9,657 nucleotides of DNA from Oscillospiraceae bacterium. Lineage in GTDB: Bacteria; Bacillota; Clostridia; Oscillospirales; Ruminococcaceae. The DNA is taken from assembly GCA_017848155.1 (NCBI GenBank), contig JAGAKC010000422.1:1-9657 (forward strand). Reading direction: 5' to 3'. The notes under the pieces were generated by a model, which saw only the letters and a program-made list of their open reading frames with translations, did no database searches and was not told where the DNA came from. Shown piece after piece: positions 1 through 4,968 of the stretch; positions within the stretch are counted from its first letter, which is position 1; the number at the start of each line of letters is the position of its first letter. The translations under genes were made by a program, and so were the position numbers.

Positions 1-479
1 ATCTTTCTTGCGAATTTCTCCTCGCCATAGGCAAAGAGTATGCGGGAAAGCTCGTCCTCCCCGTATTCGTTTACAACATCGCGCGCAGAGAGTCCCTCTC
101 CGCTCATGCGCATATCAAGCGGAGCGTCGTTATGAAACGAAAAGCCCCTTTCGGCGGTATCCAGCTGATGCGATGACACACCGAGGTCTGCGATGATGCC
201 GTCGAGCTTATCTATCTGAAGCTCATCCAGCACAGCACGAAGCTCGCAGAAATTTCTCCTGACAAAAGTTACAGGCATACCCTTCAGCCGCTCCCCAGCC
301 GCCGCAAGTGCCTGTGGATCCTGATCGAAGCAGATCAGCCGTCCCCCGTCCAGACGCCTTGCAAGCTCCAGACTATGGCCTCCGCCTCCCGTGGTGAGAT
401 CTGCGTAAACGCCCTTTGGGTCTGAAAACGCACCGTCCACCGTTTCTTTAAGCAATACAGTTACATGTGAAAATTCCAT
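1..479 (-). CDS. rsmH: RsmH (MraW), 16S rRNA m4C1402 methyltransferase, partial (3' end outside window)
   Basis: RsmH is an S-adenosylmethionine-dependent methyltransferase that N4-methylates C1402 of 16S rRNA in the ribosomal P site. The gene runs off the left edge, so only the first 159 codons are visible. My translation of the minus strand begins MEFSHVTVLLKETVD, a typical RsmH opening. It continues with the SAM-binding glycine-rich loop (DLTTGGGGHS, about residues 28-37), an acidic strand end (FDQDP) and the family signature ADLGVSSHQLD followed by RGFSF and PLDMRM. The ATG at 479-477 overlaps the mraZ stop as TAATG, and a GGAGGAG ribosome site (491-497) lies 11 nt upstream inside mraZ, so translation is probably coupled. 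mraZ-rsmH is the conserved start of the dcw cluster, and later members (ftsL, pbp and others) are expected beyond the left edge. Assignment is secure. Confidence 0.97.
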   Translation of the reverse strand, partial: MEFSHVTVLLKETVDGAFSDPKGVYADLTTGGGGHSLELARRLDGGRLICFDQDPQALAAAGERLKGMPVTFVRRNFCELRAVLDELQIDKLDGIIADLGVSSHQLDTAERGFSFHNDAPLDMRMSGEGLSARDVVNEYGEDELSRILFAYGEEKFARK

Positions 480-898
480 TACAGACCGATCTCCTCCGCA
501 AACGCAGCGATATCATCGGGAGATATTCTGTTATTATATTCCTCCCAAAGCGCCTTGTCCCAGATCTCCGCATGGTCGTCCATACCGATGACAACGACCT
601 CGGAGGTAAGCTCTGCGTAAGCACGCAGTGCGGCAGGCAGCGCAATTCTGCCCTGCTTGTCAGGCTCTGCCTCGCATGCACCGCCGAACAGAAAACGTTC
701 GATGGGCAGCCTTACCTTGGAGGGCTTTCCCTTTAAGCTCTCCCTGATAGAATTCCAGCTCTGCTCTGTATGTACCGTAAGGCATGTTTCACCTATCGTC
801 CTGGAAATAAAGAAACGTTCGCCGAGTGACTCTCGCAGCTTTGCGGGGAAGTTCATACGTCCCTTGCTGTCTATAGTATGTTCAAACTCGCCGTACAT
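479..898 (-). CDS. mraZ: MraZ, dcw-cluster transcriptional regulator
   Basis: MraZ is a DNA-binding protein of the AbrB/SpoVT fold that forms ring-shaped oligomers and represses its own operon in the species studied. At 139 aa it has the usual family length. The two internal repeats diagnostic of MraZ are visible: DSKGRMNFPAKLR at residues 10-22 and DKQGRIALPAALR at 80-92, each DxxGRxxxPxxLR. The N-terminus MYGEFEHTID matches the usual beginning, which fixes the ATG at 898. Purine-rich GGGGGAAAGGAG abuts this ATG; the AGGAG part is too close, so the G-run about 7 nt upstream is the likelier pairing site. The stop overlaps the rsmH start. Upstream lie a sigmaA-type promoter and a 10-bp repeat array that fits an MraZ operator, so autorepression is likely. 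Confidence 0.97.
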   Translation of the reverse strand: MYGEFEHTIDSKGRMNFPAKLRESLGERFFISRTIGETCLTVHTEQSWNSIRESLKGKPSKVRLPIERFLFGGACEAEPDKQGRIALPAALRAYAELTSEVVVIGMDDHAEIWDKALWEEYNNRISPDDIAAFAEEIGL

Positions 899-951
899 CT
901 CCTTTCCCCCTTTCCGGTCAATAGTTCCCCTGGAAACAAACTGCCATGATT

Positions 952-970
952 TCCGCCCTCCTCAGGCGGA
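952..970 (-). other. Small hairpin in the mraZ 5' leader
   Basis: TCCGCC and GGCGGA form a perfect 6-bp stem with a 7-nt loop, about 55 nt upstream of the mraZ start. The predicted leader from the promoter to the ATG is about 187 nt, long for mraZ, and contains no other recognisable gene. No U-run follows on the minus strand, so this is not an intrinsic terminator. A regulatory role is possible but unsupported. Confidence 0.4.
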
Positions 971-1050
971 GCTTTCCGTAGAATTTGTTATTTTCCCGTA
1001 TAAATGTGGAATGTGGTTTTTTCTGTTTCAGGTCCACCTGTGGATGTTCT

Positions 1051-1090
1051 CCCCACTTTGATGAATTTTTCACCACTTTTCCCCACTCTT
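1051..1090 (-). promoter_or_regulatory. Putative MraZ operator: four 10-bp registers
   Basis: Reading the minus strand from 1090 to 1051 gives four consecutive 10-mers: GAGTGGGGAA, AAGTGGTGAA, AAATTCATCA, AAGTGGGGAG. Registers 1, 2 and 4 share (A/G)AGTGG; register 3 is degenerate. Known MraZ boxes are direct repeats of TGGGN spaced by 5 nt in E. coli and AAAGTG[G/T] with 3-nt gaps in Mycoplasma. Both descriptions give the same 10-bp period seen here. The array begins 3 nt after the -10 hexamer and covers the expected transcription start, so bound MraZ would block initiation. It lies directly ahead of mraZ. The operator role is inferred from motif, period and placement. Confidence 0.8.
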
Positions 1091-1092
1091 AA

Positions 1093-1121
1093 AGTATACA
1101 CTGGTTTTTCTTTTTTTGCAA
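1093..1121 (-). promoter_or_regulatory. SigmaA-type promoter of the mraZ-rsmH (dcw) operon
   Basis: The minus strand carries TTGCAA (1121-1116) and TATACT (1098-1093) separated by exactly 17 bp. This is one mismatch from each consensus hexamer (TTGACA would differ by two positions in the -35). The A-rich spacer and flank are typical of strong Firmicutes promoters. The predicted start is near 1086, inside the repeat array assigned to MraZ. It is the only convincing promoter between the terminator at 1395-1432 and mraZ. Confidence 0.8.
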
Positions 1122-1223
1122 GAGTTGTCATTCAGATTTTGAAGAAAAAGTGAAATAAATTTTTGTTCATCTTTTTGTGCACTTTGCATAAAATATAACC
1201 TGCAATTCAGTGATAAGTCATCA

Positions 1224-1270
1224 AAAAATCGTCGAATTTCCACAACATGTCGTGGCGGAAGTCGATTTTT
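1224..1270. repeat. Inverted repeat resembling a bidirectional terminator
   Basis: AAAAATCG (1224-1231) is perfectly complementary to CGATTTTT (1263-1270), and an inner CCAC (1240-1243) pairs with GTGG (1252-1255) around a loop containing the palindrome ACATGT. The intervening portions match only partly. Each strand would end the hairpin in a run of T, so it could weakly terminate transcription in both directions. Function is inferred from form only. Confidence 0.45.
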
Positions 1271-1277
1271 AGCCTAC

Positions 1278-1309
1278 ATGATGTGGTTTTCAACCAAAAC
1301 CTACACCAT
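1278..1309. repeat. Imperfect hairpin in the intergenic gap
   Basis: ATGATGTGGTTTT (1278-1290) and AAAACCTACACCAT (1296-1309) pair over nearly their full length with one bulge and one mismatch around a 5-nt loop. It lacks a following T-run on either strand, so it is not an evident terminator. No known regulatory RNA was recognised. Confidence 0.4.
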
Positions 1310-1374
1310 ACGTGCGCATATGATGTACACCGCCGCATACCGAGTGACATTTATTAACATTCCCAATTTGTGGG

Positions 1375-1395
1375 TGGATAATACTTTTTTATCCA
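1375..1395. repeat. 7-bp inverted repeat next to the terminator
   Basis: TGGATAA (1375-1381) and TTATCCA (1389-1395) form a perfect inverted repeat with a 7-nt spacer, directly beside the T-run of the minus-strand terminator. The arms resemble part of a DnaA box, but only the left arm reaches 8 of 9 positions of TTATCCACA when read on the minus strand (TTATCCACC). This is too little to claim DnaA binding. Confidence 0.35.
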
Positions 1396-1432
1396 AAAAA
1401 CATCTCCGCTGCATACTGACCGCAGCGGAGAT
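1395..1432 (-). terminator. Rho-independent terminator ending the DUF1540 unit
   Basis: ATCTCCGCTGC and GCAGCGGAGAT form a perfect 11-bp GC-rich stem (1402-1412 with 1422-1432) with a 9-nt loop. On the minus strand the stem is followed by G and six T (1401-1395). The plus strand has no T-run, so the direction is minus. It lies about 75 nt past the stop of the possible small ORF and about 210 nt past the DUF1540 stop. Confidence 0.88.
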
Positions 1433-1506
1433 AAACAAAACATAAAGAGGACTATTTTCAGCCATACTAAGTCCACGCCATTCCCGATAACGGCATGGAA
1501 AGGCTG

Positions 1507-1650
1507 TCAGAAGCTGCCGCAGAAACGGTTCGTTGCCGTCATCATGGCACGCACGGCAAGAGGAATCTCCTCCCGTGCGTCCATGGGCAGCGGAGTTTTT
1601 TCTGCTTCAGGGATACTGTCACCGCCCGAGCGGTCTTTCTTTAACAGCAC
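1507..1650 (-). CDS. Possible small ORF overlapping the DUF1540 stop (47 aa)
   Basis: Starting at GTG 1650-1648, which overlaps the DUF1540 stop as GTGCTGTTAA, the minus strand stays open for 47 codons to TGA at 1509-1507. The product is hydrophilic at first, then has a short helix-like end; part of it reads PMDAREEIPLAVRAMMTATN. An AAGGA sequence sits only 3 nt ahead of the GTG, a short spacing. I recognise no domain. The composition is protein-like (mixed charge, few rare residues) and the start/stop overlap suggests translational coupling, but the same DNA also holds strong hairpins (see 1549-1580), so it could be structured RNA or a 3' leader instead. An internal ATG at about residue 23 is another start option. 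Confidence 0.3.
   Translation of the reverse strand: MLLKKDRSGGDSIPEAEKTPLPMDAREEIPLAVRAMMTATNRFCGSF
1549..1580 (-). other. Long two-part hairpin between DUF1540 and the terminator
   Basis: ACGCACGG (1549-1556) pairs with CCGTGCGT (1573-1580), and inside it GAGGA (1560-1564) pairs with TCCTC (1568-1572) over a 3-nt loop. This gives 13 bp interrupted only by a 3-nt one-sided bulge. No T-run follows. Further short hairpins occur at 1621-1634 (ACCGC/GCGGT) and 1478-1498 (CCAT-CCG/CGG-ATGG). The 1433-1640 tract is therefore unusually structured for a spacer. Confidence 0.45.
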
Positions 1651-1814
1651 TTTTCCTTGAAGCTGAGGCAGTCAGTGCACTGGGACTGAGTGGGGTTGCC
1701 CTCGTGAGTGCCTACCTCGATACGGTCGAGGGAGCAGTAGTTGTCATTGCAGCAGTGATACTCACAATTCTTTACTGTACATCCGATATGCTTGTTTGCA
1801 AATTCTGTACCCAT
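1641..1814 (-). CDS. DUF1540 small cysteine-rich protein
   Basis: This 57-aa protein has nine cysteines (residues 12, 17, 21, 22, 27, 46, 49, 56, 57). The pattern I-x-C-T-V-x-N-C followed by spaced Cys, I-x-V and a C-terminal C-T-x-C-x-x-F is characteristic of DUF1540, a small Firmicutes domain of unknown function that probably binds a metal. I chose the ATG at 1814-1812 because AAGGAAG lies 6 nt upstream and the domain begins at once. An ATG 12 codons earlier (1850) would read through the terminator T-run and is unlikely. There is no signal peptide or membrane helix, so the protein is probably cytoplasmic. The gene starts 17 nt after a strong terminator, leaving no room for its own promoter after it, so expression must come by read-through or from a promoter ahead of that hairpin. 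Confidence 0.85.
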   Translation of the reverse strand: MGTEFANKHIGCTVKNCEYHCCNDNYCSLDRIEVGTHEGNPTQSQCTDCLSFKEKCC

Positions 1815-1830
1815 AATAAACTTCCTTTCG

Positions 1831-1868
1831 TAAAAAAAAATAAAGGGCACACGGACATTCCGTGTGCC
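1831..1868 (-). terminator. Strong rho-independent terminator downstream of the uridine phosphorylase gene
   Basis: GGCACACGG and CCGTGTGCC form a perfect 9-bp stem (1846-1854 with 1860-1868) with a 5-nt loop. On the minus strand it is followed by CTTTATTTTTTTTT, a long U-run. It lies about 105 nt past the udp-like stop and 17 nt before the DUF1540 start codon. It either ends the udp unit or acts as an attenuator in a DUF1540 leader. Confidence 0.92.
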
Positions 1869-1886
1869 GCAGAAGTATTATCTGCA

Positions 1887-1915
1887 ATTTCATTCGGATT
1901 ATTCACAGCTGTCAG
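1887..1915 (-). promoter_or_regulatory. Weak candidate promoter for the DUF1540 gene
   Basis: On the minus strand CTGACA (1915-1910) and TGAAAT (1892-1887) are separated by 17 bp. The -35 matches 5 of 6 consensus bases and the -10 only 4 of 6. A transcript starting here (about 1880) would run straight into the terminator hairpin at 1868-1831 before reaching DUF1540. The spacing is right but the -10 is poor, so this is a low-confidence suggestion. Confidence 0.25.
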
Positions 1916-1972
1916 ATATGATCCATGACCTCATACTATGACTCCAAGGCGAGTGAGGAAGCAGATGATGTT

Positions 1973-2761
1973 TTATCGTTCGTCTTGTCTTATCAGTTTA
2001 CGAATGGCATTTACTGCACATCTGATAGCTCTCTCGCTGCTCTCGCAGTTGAAGTCGGGCAGCTTCAGCTTGGTGCGCTCCACATTCCACAGTGCGGTCA
2101 GCACCGCACCTGCACGCACGCCCCTGCACTGAGCCACGGAGAATATCGCCGCAGCCTCCATCTCGGATGTAAGGCAGCCGCACTTCACATACATATCCCA
2201 CGCATCGGACAGCTTGTGCGCAACTCCCGTGGTGTTTGGGTCTATCTCGCCGTAGAAATTATCCTTGCTGTGCACCACTCCCACATGACAGCGGTCGCCG
2301 TCCTTGTCGGTGGAAAGCTCGTCGCCTGCTTCCTTCAGCGCTCTCATGACCTCGAAATCCGCTACAGCGGGATAGTGGTCGGGAAGATACTCGTAGCTCG
2401 TGCCCTCACTGCGTATCGCAGCGGAAGCCACAACGATATCTCCGCCGAATACCTTAAGGTCCATGCCGCCGCTCGTGCCTACTCTTATAAAGGTATCAGC
2501 GCCGCACATTATAAGCTCCTCCACGGCTATCGCAGCAGAAGCGCCGCCTATTCCCGTGGAGCATACGCTGACCTTTACTCCGTCGAGATATCCCGTGTAG
2601 GTGGTGTATTCACGATTCTGTGCGATGAGCTGCGCATCGTCCAGCAGTGCGGCTATCTTCGGCACTCTGTCCGGGTCGCCGGGAAGTATCACATACCTGC
2701 CGATGTCGCCCGTTTTCGTTTTCAGGTGGAAGCGGATGTCCTCGGAAATGATAGAAGCCAT
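1973..2761 (-). CDS. udp: Uridine phosphorylase family nucleoside phosphorylase
   Basis: Enzymes of this family reversibly cleave nucleosides with phosphate to a base and ribose-1-phosphate, in cytoplasmic salvage. The 262-aa product aligns by eye along E. coli Udp: GDPDR (28-32, phosphate loop), CSTGIGG (67-73), RVGTSGG with the phosphate-binding Arg (R93), the ribose-binding EME (200-202) and NVERT with the Arg (229) that in Udp contacts uracil. I chose ATG 2761-2759 because AGGAGG sits 6 nt upstream and homology begins right after it; a longer frame to 2857 overlaps the previous gene. It starts 1 nt past the membrane-protein stop, and its ribosome site lies inside that gene. Oddly, the loop holding the Gln and Arg of FYxGQxR in classical Udp reads FYGEIDP (169-175), so substrate preference is uncertain. 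Confidence 0.9.
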   Translation of the reverse strand: MASIISEDIRFHLKTKTGDIGRYVILPGDPDRVPKIAALLDDAQLIAQNREYTTYTGYLDGVKVSVCSTGIGGASAAIAVEELIMCGADTFIRVGTSGGMDLKVFGGDIVVASAAIRSEGTSYEYLPDHYPAVADFEVMRALKEAGDELSTDKDGDRCHVGVVHSKDNFYGEIDPNTTGVAHKLSDAWDMYVKCGCLTSEMEAAAIFSVAQCRGVRAGAVLTALWNVERTKLKLPDFNCESSERAIRCAVNAIRKLIRQDER

Positions 2762-2762
2762 A

Positions 2763-3380
2763 TTAATCCTCCTTGTCGCCGAGAATGGAGGGCGCAGGTG
2801 CGCTGTCCCTTTCATTCTTCTTGTCCAGCCATCTTGGAATGAATACCAGCATGGCAATGCTTACGGATATAATGGTGATGAAGATACAGGGCATCATGAT
2901 GGCGGCAGGACTTCTCTCGCTGCCCATAAGGTCATGAGCCGACATCATCATCGAGTATGACACCAGCGTCAGCACCGTGGCGCTGCCGTGTATAGCGGAA
3001 GCTATCCTTGAAAAGCCGAGTATCAGCACGAAAGTACCGATGATATAGATGATAGAGGATATCAGCCACATGTTATTCGCAGGTAATATGTAGGCTGCGA
3101 TGCTGTTTATAAGCTCTGCGGTCTTTTCGGACATGGAGTCGGTCACCACAAGGGAGCCTGCATACTCCTGCCCCATTATCACCGAGCCGAATATTCCCAG
3201 CACCATCGCAAATATCGTGGTGATGATGAGCGACAGCACCTCCAGCACGATGATGACGATGCCGCTCATCCTTGACGCCACATAGCGGTGAAAAAGTCCC
3301 GTCTTTATGTAGAAGCGTCCGTCGGCAGCCGCCTTTTCCTTTATCTTCTTCTTTGATTCAAGTTTGTAATTTTTAGCCAT
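2763..3380 (-). CDS. Four-helix integral membrane protein, function unknown
   Basis: I do not recognise this 205-aa protein. It has a lysine-rich N-terminus (residues 8-16), then hydrophobic segments at about 41-69, 105-123, 127-147 and 159-182, and a charged tail (RWLDKKNER onward). The positive-inside rule puts both ends in the cytoplasm. No catalytic motif, lipobox or cleavable signal is evident. I chose ATG 3380-3378, preceded by AAAGG at a workable distance; an ATG six codons upstream lacks a good site, and a longer frame to 3443 starts inside the promoter. It is the first gene after the promoter at 3434-3462 and is followed within 1 nt by the udp-like gene, so the two are co-transcribed. 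The pairing hints at transport or sensing linked to nucleosides, but nothing in the sequence shows that. Confidence 0.8.
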   Translation of the reverse strand: MAKNYKLESKKKIKEKAAADGRFYIKTGLFHRYVASRMSGIVIIVLEVLSLIITTIFAMVLGIFGSVIMGQEYAGSLVVTDSMSEKTAELINSIAAYILPANNMWLISSIIYIIGTFVLILGFSRIASAIHGSATVLTLVSYSMMMSAHDLMGSERSPAAIMMPCIFITIISVSIAMLVFIPRWLDKKNERDSAPAPSILGDKED

Positions 3381-3433
3381 AAATGCGCCTTTCATATGCT
3401 GCCCGAAACGGGAGCAGGAATTATTACAGATAT

Positions 3434-3462
3434 ATTGTACCATGTCTGCGCCGAAAAATCAA
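3434..3462 (-). promoter_or_regulatory. SigmaA promoter with extended -10, for the membrane protein/udp unit
   Basis: The minus strand shows TTGATT (3462-3457), a 17-bp spacer and TACAAT (3439-3434). The -10 is extended, reading TGGTACAAT. The predicted start is near 3427, giving a leader of about 47 nt to the chosen ATG at 3380. It lies between the tsaB terminator and the membrane-protein gene. Confidence 0.8.
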
Positions 3463-3474
3463 CCGATTTTTGTG

Positions 3475-3512
3475 ATAAAAGCGCCCGAAAGAAGCAATGC
3501 TCCCCTCGGGCG
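3475..3512 (-). terminator. Rho-independent terminator after tsaB
   Basis: On the minus-strand RNA CGCCCGA pairs with UCGGGCG (3512-3506 with 3488-3482), and the interior GGGGAGC pairs with GCUUCUU using G-U wobbles, giving a continuous 14-bp stem with a 3-nt loop. CTTTTAT follows. The wobble pairs exist only in the minus-strand RNA; the plus strand would have A-C mismatches there, which supports the direction. It begins about 6 nt after the tsaB stop. The U-run is short, so some read-through is possible. Confidence 0.8.
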
Positions 3513-3518
3513 GTAAAG

Positions 3519-4202
3519 TTACTCTGCCTTGCTCTCTTTTTCGAGCCTTTCACGCTCTGCCTGCGGAAGCCTTAAGTAGCTCGGCATGAGCGCTGCCGCT
3601 TCGACAGGCTCCCTGCCCTCTGCCGCAAGGCACACGCCAAGGCCACGCTGATAGCGCAGTGCAGGCGGCGCAAGTGTGAAGCTGTGCTCCGTGACATTGT
3701 CGAGAAGCTCCGCACCGTCACCTGCAAGGATGACCCTGCCCTGAAGCTGCTTAAGCTCCTCATAAAGGTCGGCGGACTTCACAGCCCTGTCCTCGCAAAG
3801 ACGGGAGATGACGCCGTTTTCGCTCCTGAAGAGCGCATTGTACACCTGTCCGCAGCGTGCATCCATCGCACAGCAGATAATACCGTCGATGCCGACAAAA
3901 TTGTATGCGATGGCTTCAAGAGTGGACACGGGCAGGCACTTTTTTCCTGCGCCCACAGCCATACCCTTGACGCTCGCAATGCCGATGCGCAGTCCCGTGA
4001 ATGACCCGGGGCCTGCGGTCACGGCGATAACGTCCACGTCGCAGAGCTCCACCTCCGCACTTTTCAGCATGCTCTCCACCATGGGAAGCAGCGTCTGCGA
4101 GTGGGTGTGCTTCGTGTTGAGAAACTGCTCTGCGATGACCTTTCCGCCGTCGTACAGTGCGCAGCCTGCGGTTATCGCGGATGAATCTATGCCTAAGATC
4201 AT
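3519..4202 (-). CDS. tsaB: TsaB (YeaZ), tRNA t6A37 threonylcarbamoyltransferase complex subunit
   Basis: TsaB is the non-catalytic ASKHA-fold partner that, with TsaD and TsaE, transfers threonylcarbamoyl to A37 of ANN-decoding tRNAs. The 227-aa product opens MILGIDSSAITAG (nucleotide-fold phosphate-1-like strand), then has HSQTLLP (34-40) and the family hallmark GPGSFTGLRIG (64-74). The length is normal. ATG 4202-4200 is preceded by GGAGG (4209-4213) at 6 nt. It lies 12 nt after the nucleoside-phosphorylase-like gene, with tsaE one gene further up. The usual rimI and tsaD neighbours are absent here. It is the last gene of its operon. Confidence 0.96.
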   Translation of the reverse strand: MILGIDSSAITAGCALYDGGKVIAEQFLNTKHTHSQTLLPMVESMLKSAEVELCDVDVIAVTAGPGSFTGLRIGIASVKGMAVGAGKKCLPVSTLEAIAYNFVGIDGIICCAMDARCGQVYNALFRSENGVISRLCEDRAVKSADLYEELKQLQGRVILAGDGAELLDNVTEHSFTLAPPALRYQRGLGVCLAAEGREPVEAAALMPSYLRLPQAERERLEKESKAE

Positions 4203-4214
4203 TGTCTGCCTCCG

Positions 4215-4967
4215 TTACAGCCTGATGGCTGTTTCAATAGCTATCTTCAATATACTCTCGCGCAAGTCCTCGGACAATCTGCCTAGGATGCGGCTGTCCC
4301 ACTGCTCTCCGTCAAGACAATCCGCCGCGTACAGATACTGATACACCTCATAGCCGCGGAACTGTGCAGCAGCCATTATCGAAGCGCACTCCATCTCAAC
4401 AACGGAGCAACCCTCGCTCCTGCGCTTTTCCATGTTATCGCGCGTTTCGCGGTAGACAGCGTCGGTAGTCCACGTCTTTGTCCTGTTATACGGTACGGAA
4501 AGCTCATCAAATATCTCAGCGAGCCTGTCCGCGGACTTCACCTCTATGAAATCCGAGGGCGGTGCATAATGATAGCTCGTGCCCTCGTCACGGTAGGCTG
4601 CTGTCGGAACTAACAGATGACCTGCGGTTATATCCTTGTCAAGCGAGCCGCAGGAGCCGAAATACAGCACCTTTTTCGCGCCAAGCGCGTGAAGCTCTTC
4701 CAGTAATCCTACCGCCGCCGCACCGCCGATGGTGCTGCAGAAAAAACCAAGCTTTCTGCCGTTGTACTCAAAGCTGTACACAGGTATCCAGTAGGCGGCC
4801 GACAAAACGAACGCCACCTCCGGTGTGACCATCTCGGAAAGCTGAGAGGTAAAGCGGTCATCAAACGTTACTATGAGCGTTTCGGGCATCTTGGGATCTG
4901 GCTGCATAACATCGCGCGCGGAAAATATCTCTGCGCTTTTACTGTCAAATGTATCGATAATACTCAT
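4215..4967 (-). CDS. Divergent nucleoside phosphorylase-like (PNP/UDP superfamily) protein
   Basis: The 250-aa product has the PNP/UDP superfamily layout: CSTIGG (77-82), the glycine turn YFGSCGS (102-108), TSYHYAPP, TTDAVYRET (167-175), the ribose-binding EME (191-193) and an Asp in YAADCLD (D216) where purine phosphorylases and nucleosidases have their base-contacting Asp. Two phosphate-binding elements look altered: the N-terminal GDPDR is TFDDR (34-38), and the Arg of RVGT is Tyr (Y102). It may therefore be a nucleosidase, a phosphorylase with a remodelled site, or a binding protein; the substrate cannot be read. ATG 4967 has GGAG 6 nt upstream and follows the tsaE stop by 1 nt. It is a distant paralogue of the udp-like gene at 1973-2761 and sits between tsaE and tsaB. 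Confidence 0.85.
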   Translation of the reverse strand: MSIIDTFDSKSAEIFSARDVMQPDPKMPETLIVTFDDRFTSQLSEMVTPEVAFVLSAAYWIPVYSFEYNGRKLGFFCSTIGGAAAVGLLEELHALGAKKVLYFGSCGSLDKDITAGHLLVPTAAYRDEGTSYHYAPPSDFIEVKSADRLAEIFDELSVPYNRTKTWTTDAVYRETRDNMEKRRSEGCSVVEMECASIMAAAQFRGYEVYQYLYAADCLDGEQWDSRILGRLSEDLRESILKIAIETAIRL

Positions 4968-4968
4968 A

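Larger units (their letters stand above)
1122..1394. other. AT-rich intergenic gap with inverted repeats, no gene seen
   Basis: About 270 bp separate the mraZ promoter from the terminator of the DUF1540 unit. I see no ORF with a ribosome site on either strand and no recognisable RNA family. The tract is markedly more AT-rich than its surroundings and contains three inverted repeats, listed separately at 1224-1270, 1278-1309 and 1375-1395. It may simply insulate the dcw operon from upstream transcription. Confidence 0.6.

Noticed and set aside
1003..1044. Tandem ATGTGG pair (1004-1017) and palindrome TCCACCTGTGGA (1033-1044) as extra MraZ sites
   Set aside because: They lack the 10-bp period and AGTGG core of the array at 1051-1090, so I do not include them in the operator.
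1373..1381. DnaA-box-like 9-mer (TTATCCACC on the minus strand)
   Set aside because: A single 8-of-9 match without a cluster or an adjacent dnaA/dnaN gene does not support an origin.
1621..1640. Short hairpin ACCGC/GCGGT followed by CTTTCTTT on the plus strand as a terminator
   Set aside because: The stem is only 5 bp, the T-run is broken, and no plus-strand gene leads into it.
1433..1640. 6S RNA, SRP RNA or tmRNA
   Set aside because: None of the conserved sequence elements I know for these RNAs is present, despite the strong local folding.
1533..1928. 131-codon open frame on the plus strand over the DUF1540 region
   Set aside because: It runs antisense through DUF1540 and two terminator hairpins and lacks a ribosome site. 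The cysteine pattern on the minus strand is clearly real.
1915..1942. SigmaE-like elements GTCATA and CATATC ahead of DUF1540
   Set aside because: Only partial agreement with the sporulation sigma consensus, no sporulation gene in the window, and the downstream hairpin would still intervene.
1925..2842. 305-codon open frame on the plus strand
   Set aside because: It lies antisense to the udp-like gene, which has full family motifs, an AGGAGG site and a promoter. The plus-strand product has no domain-like order and is rich in His and Ala as expected for a shadow frame.
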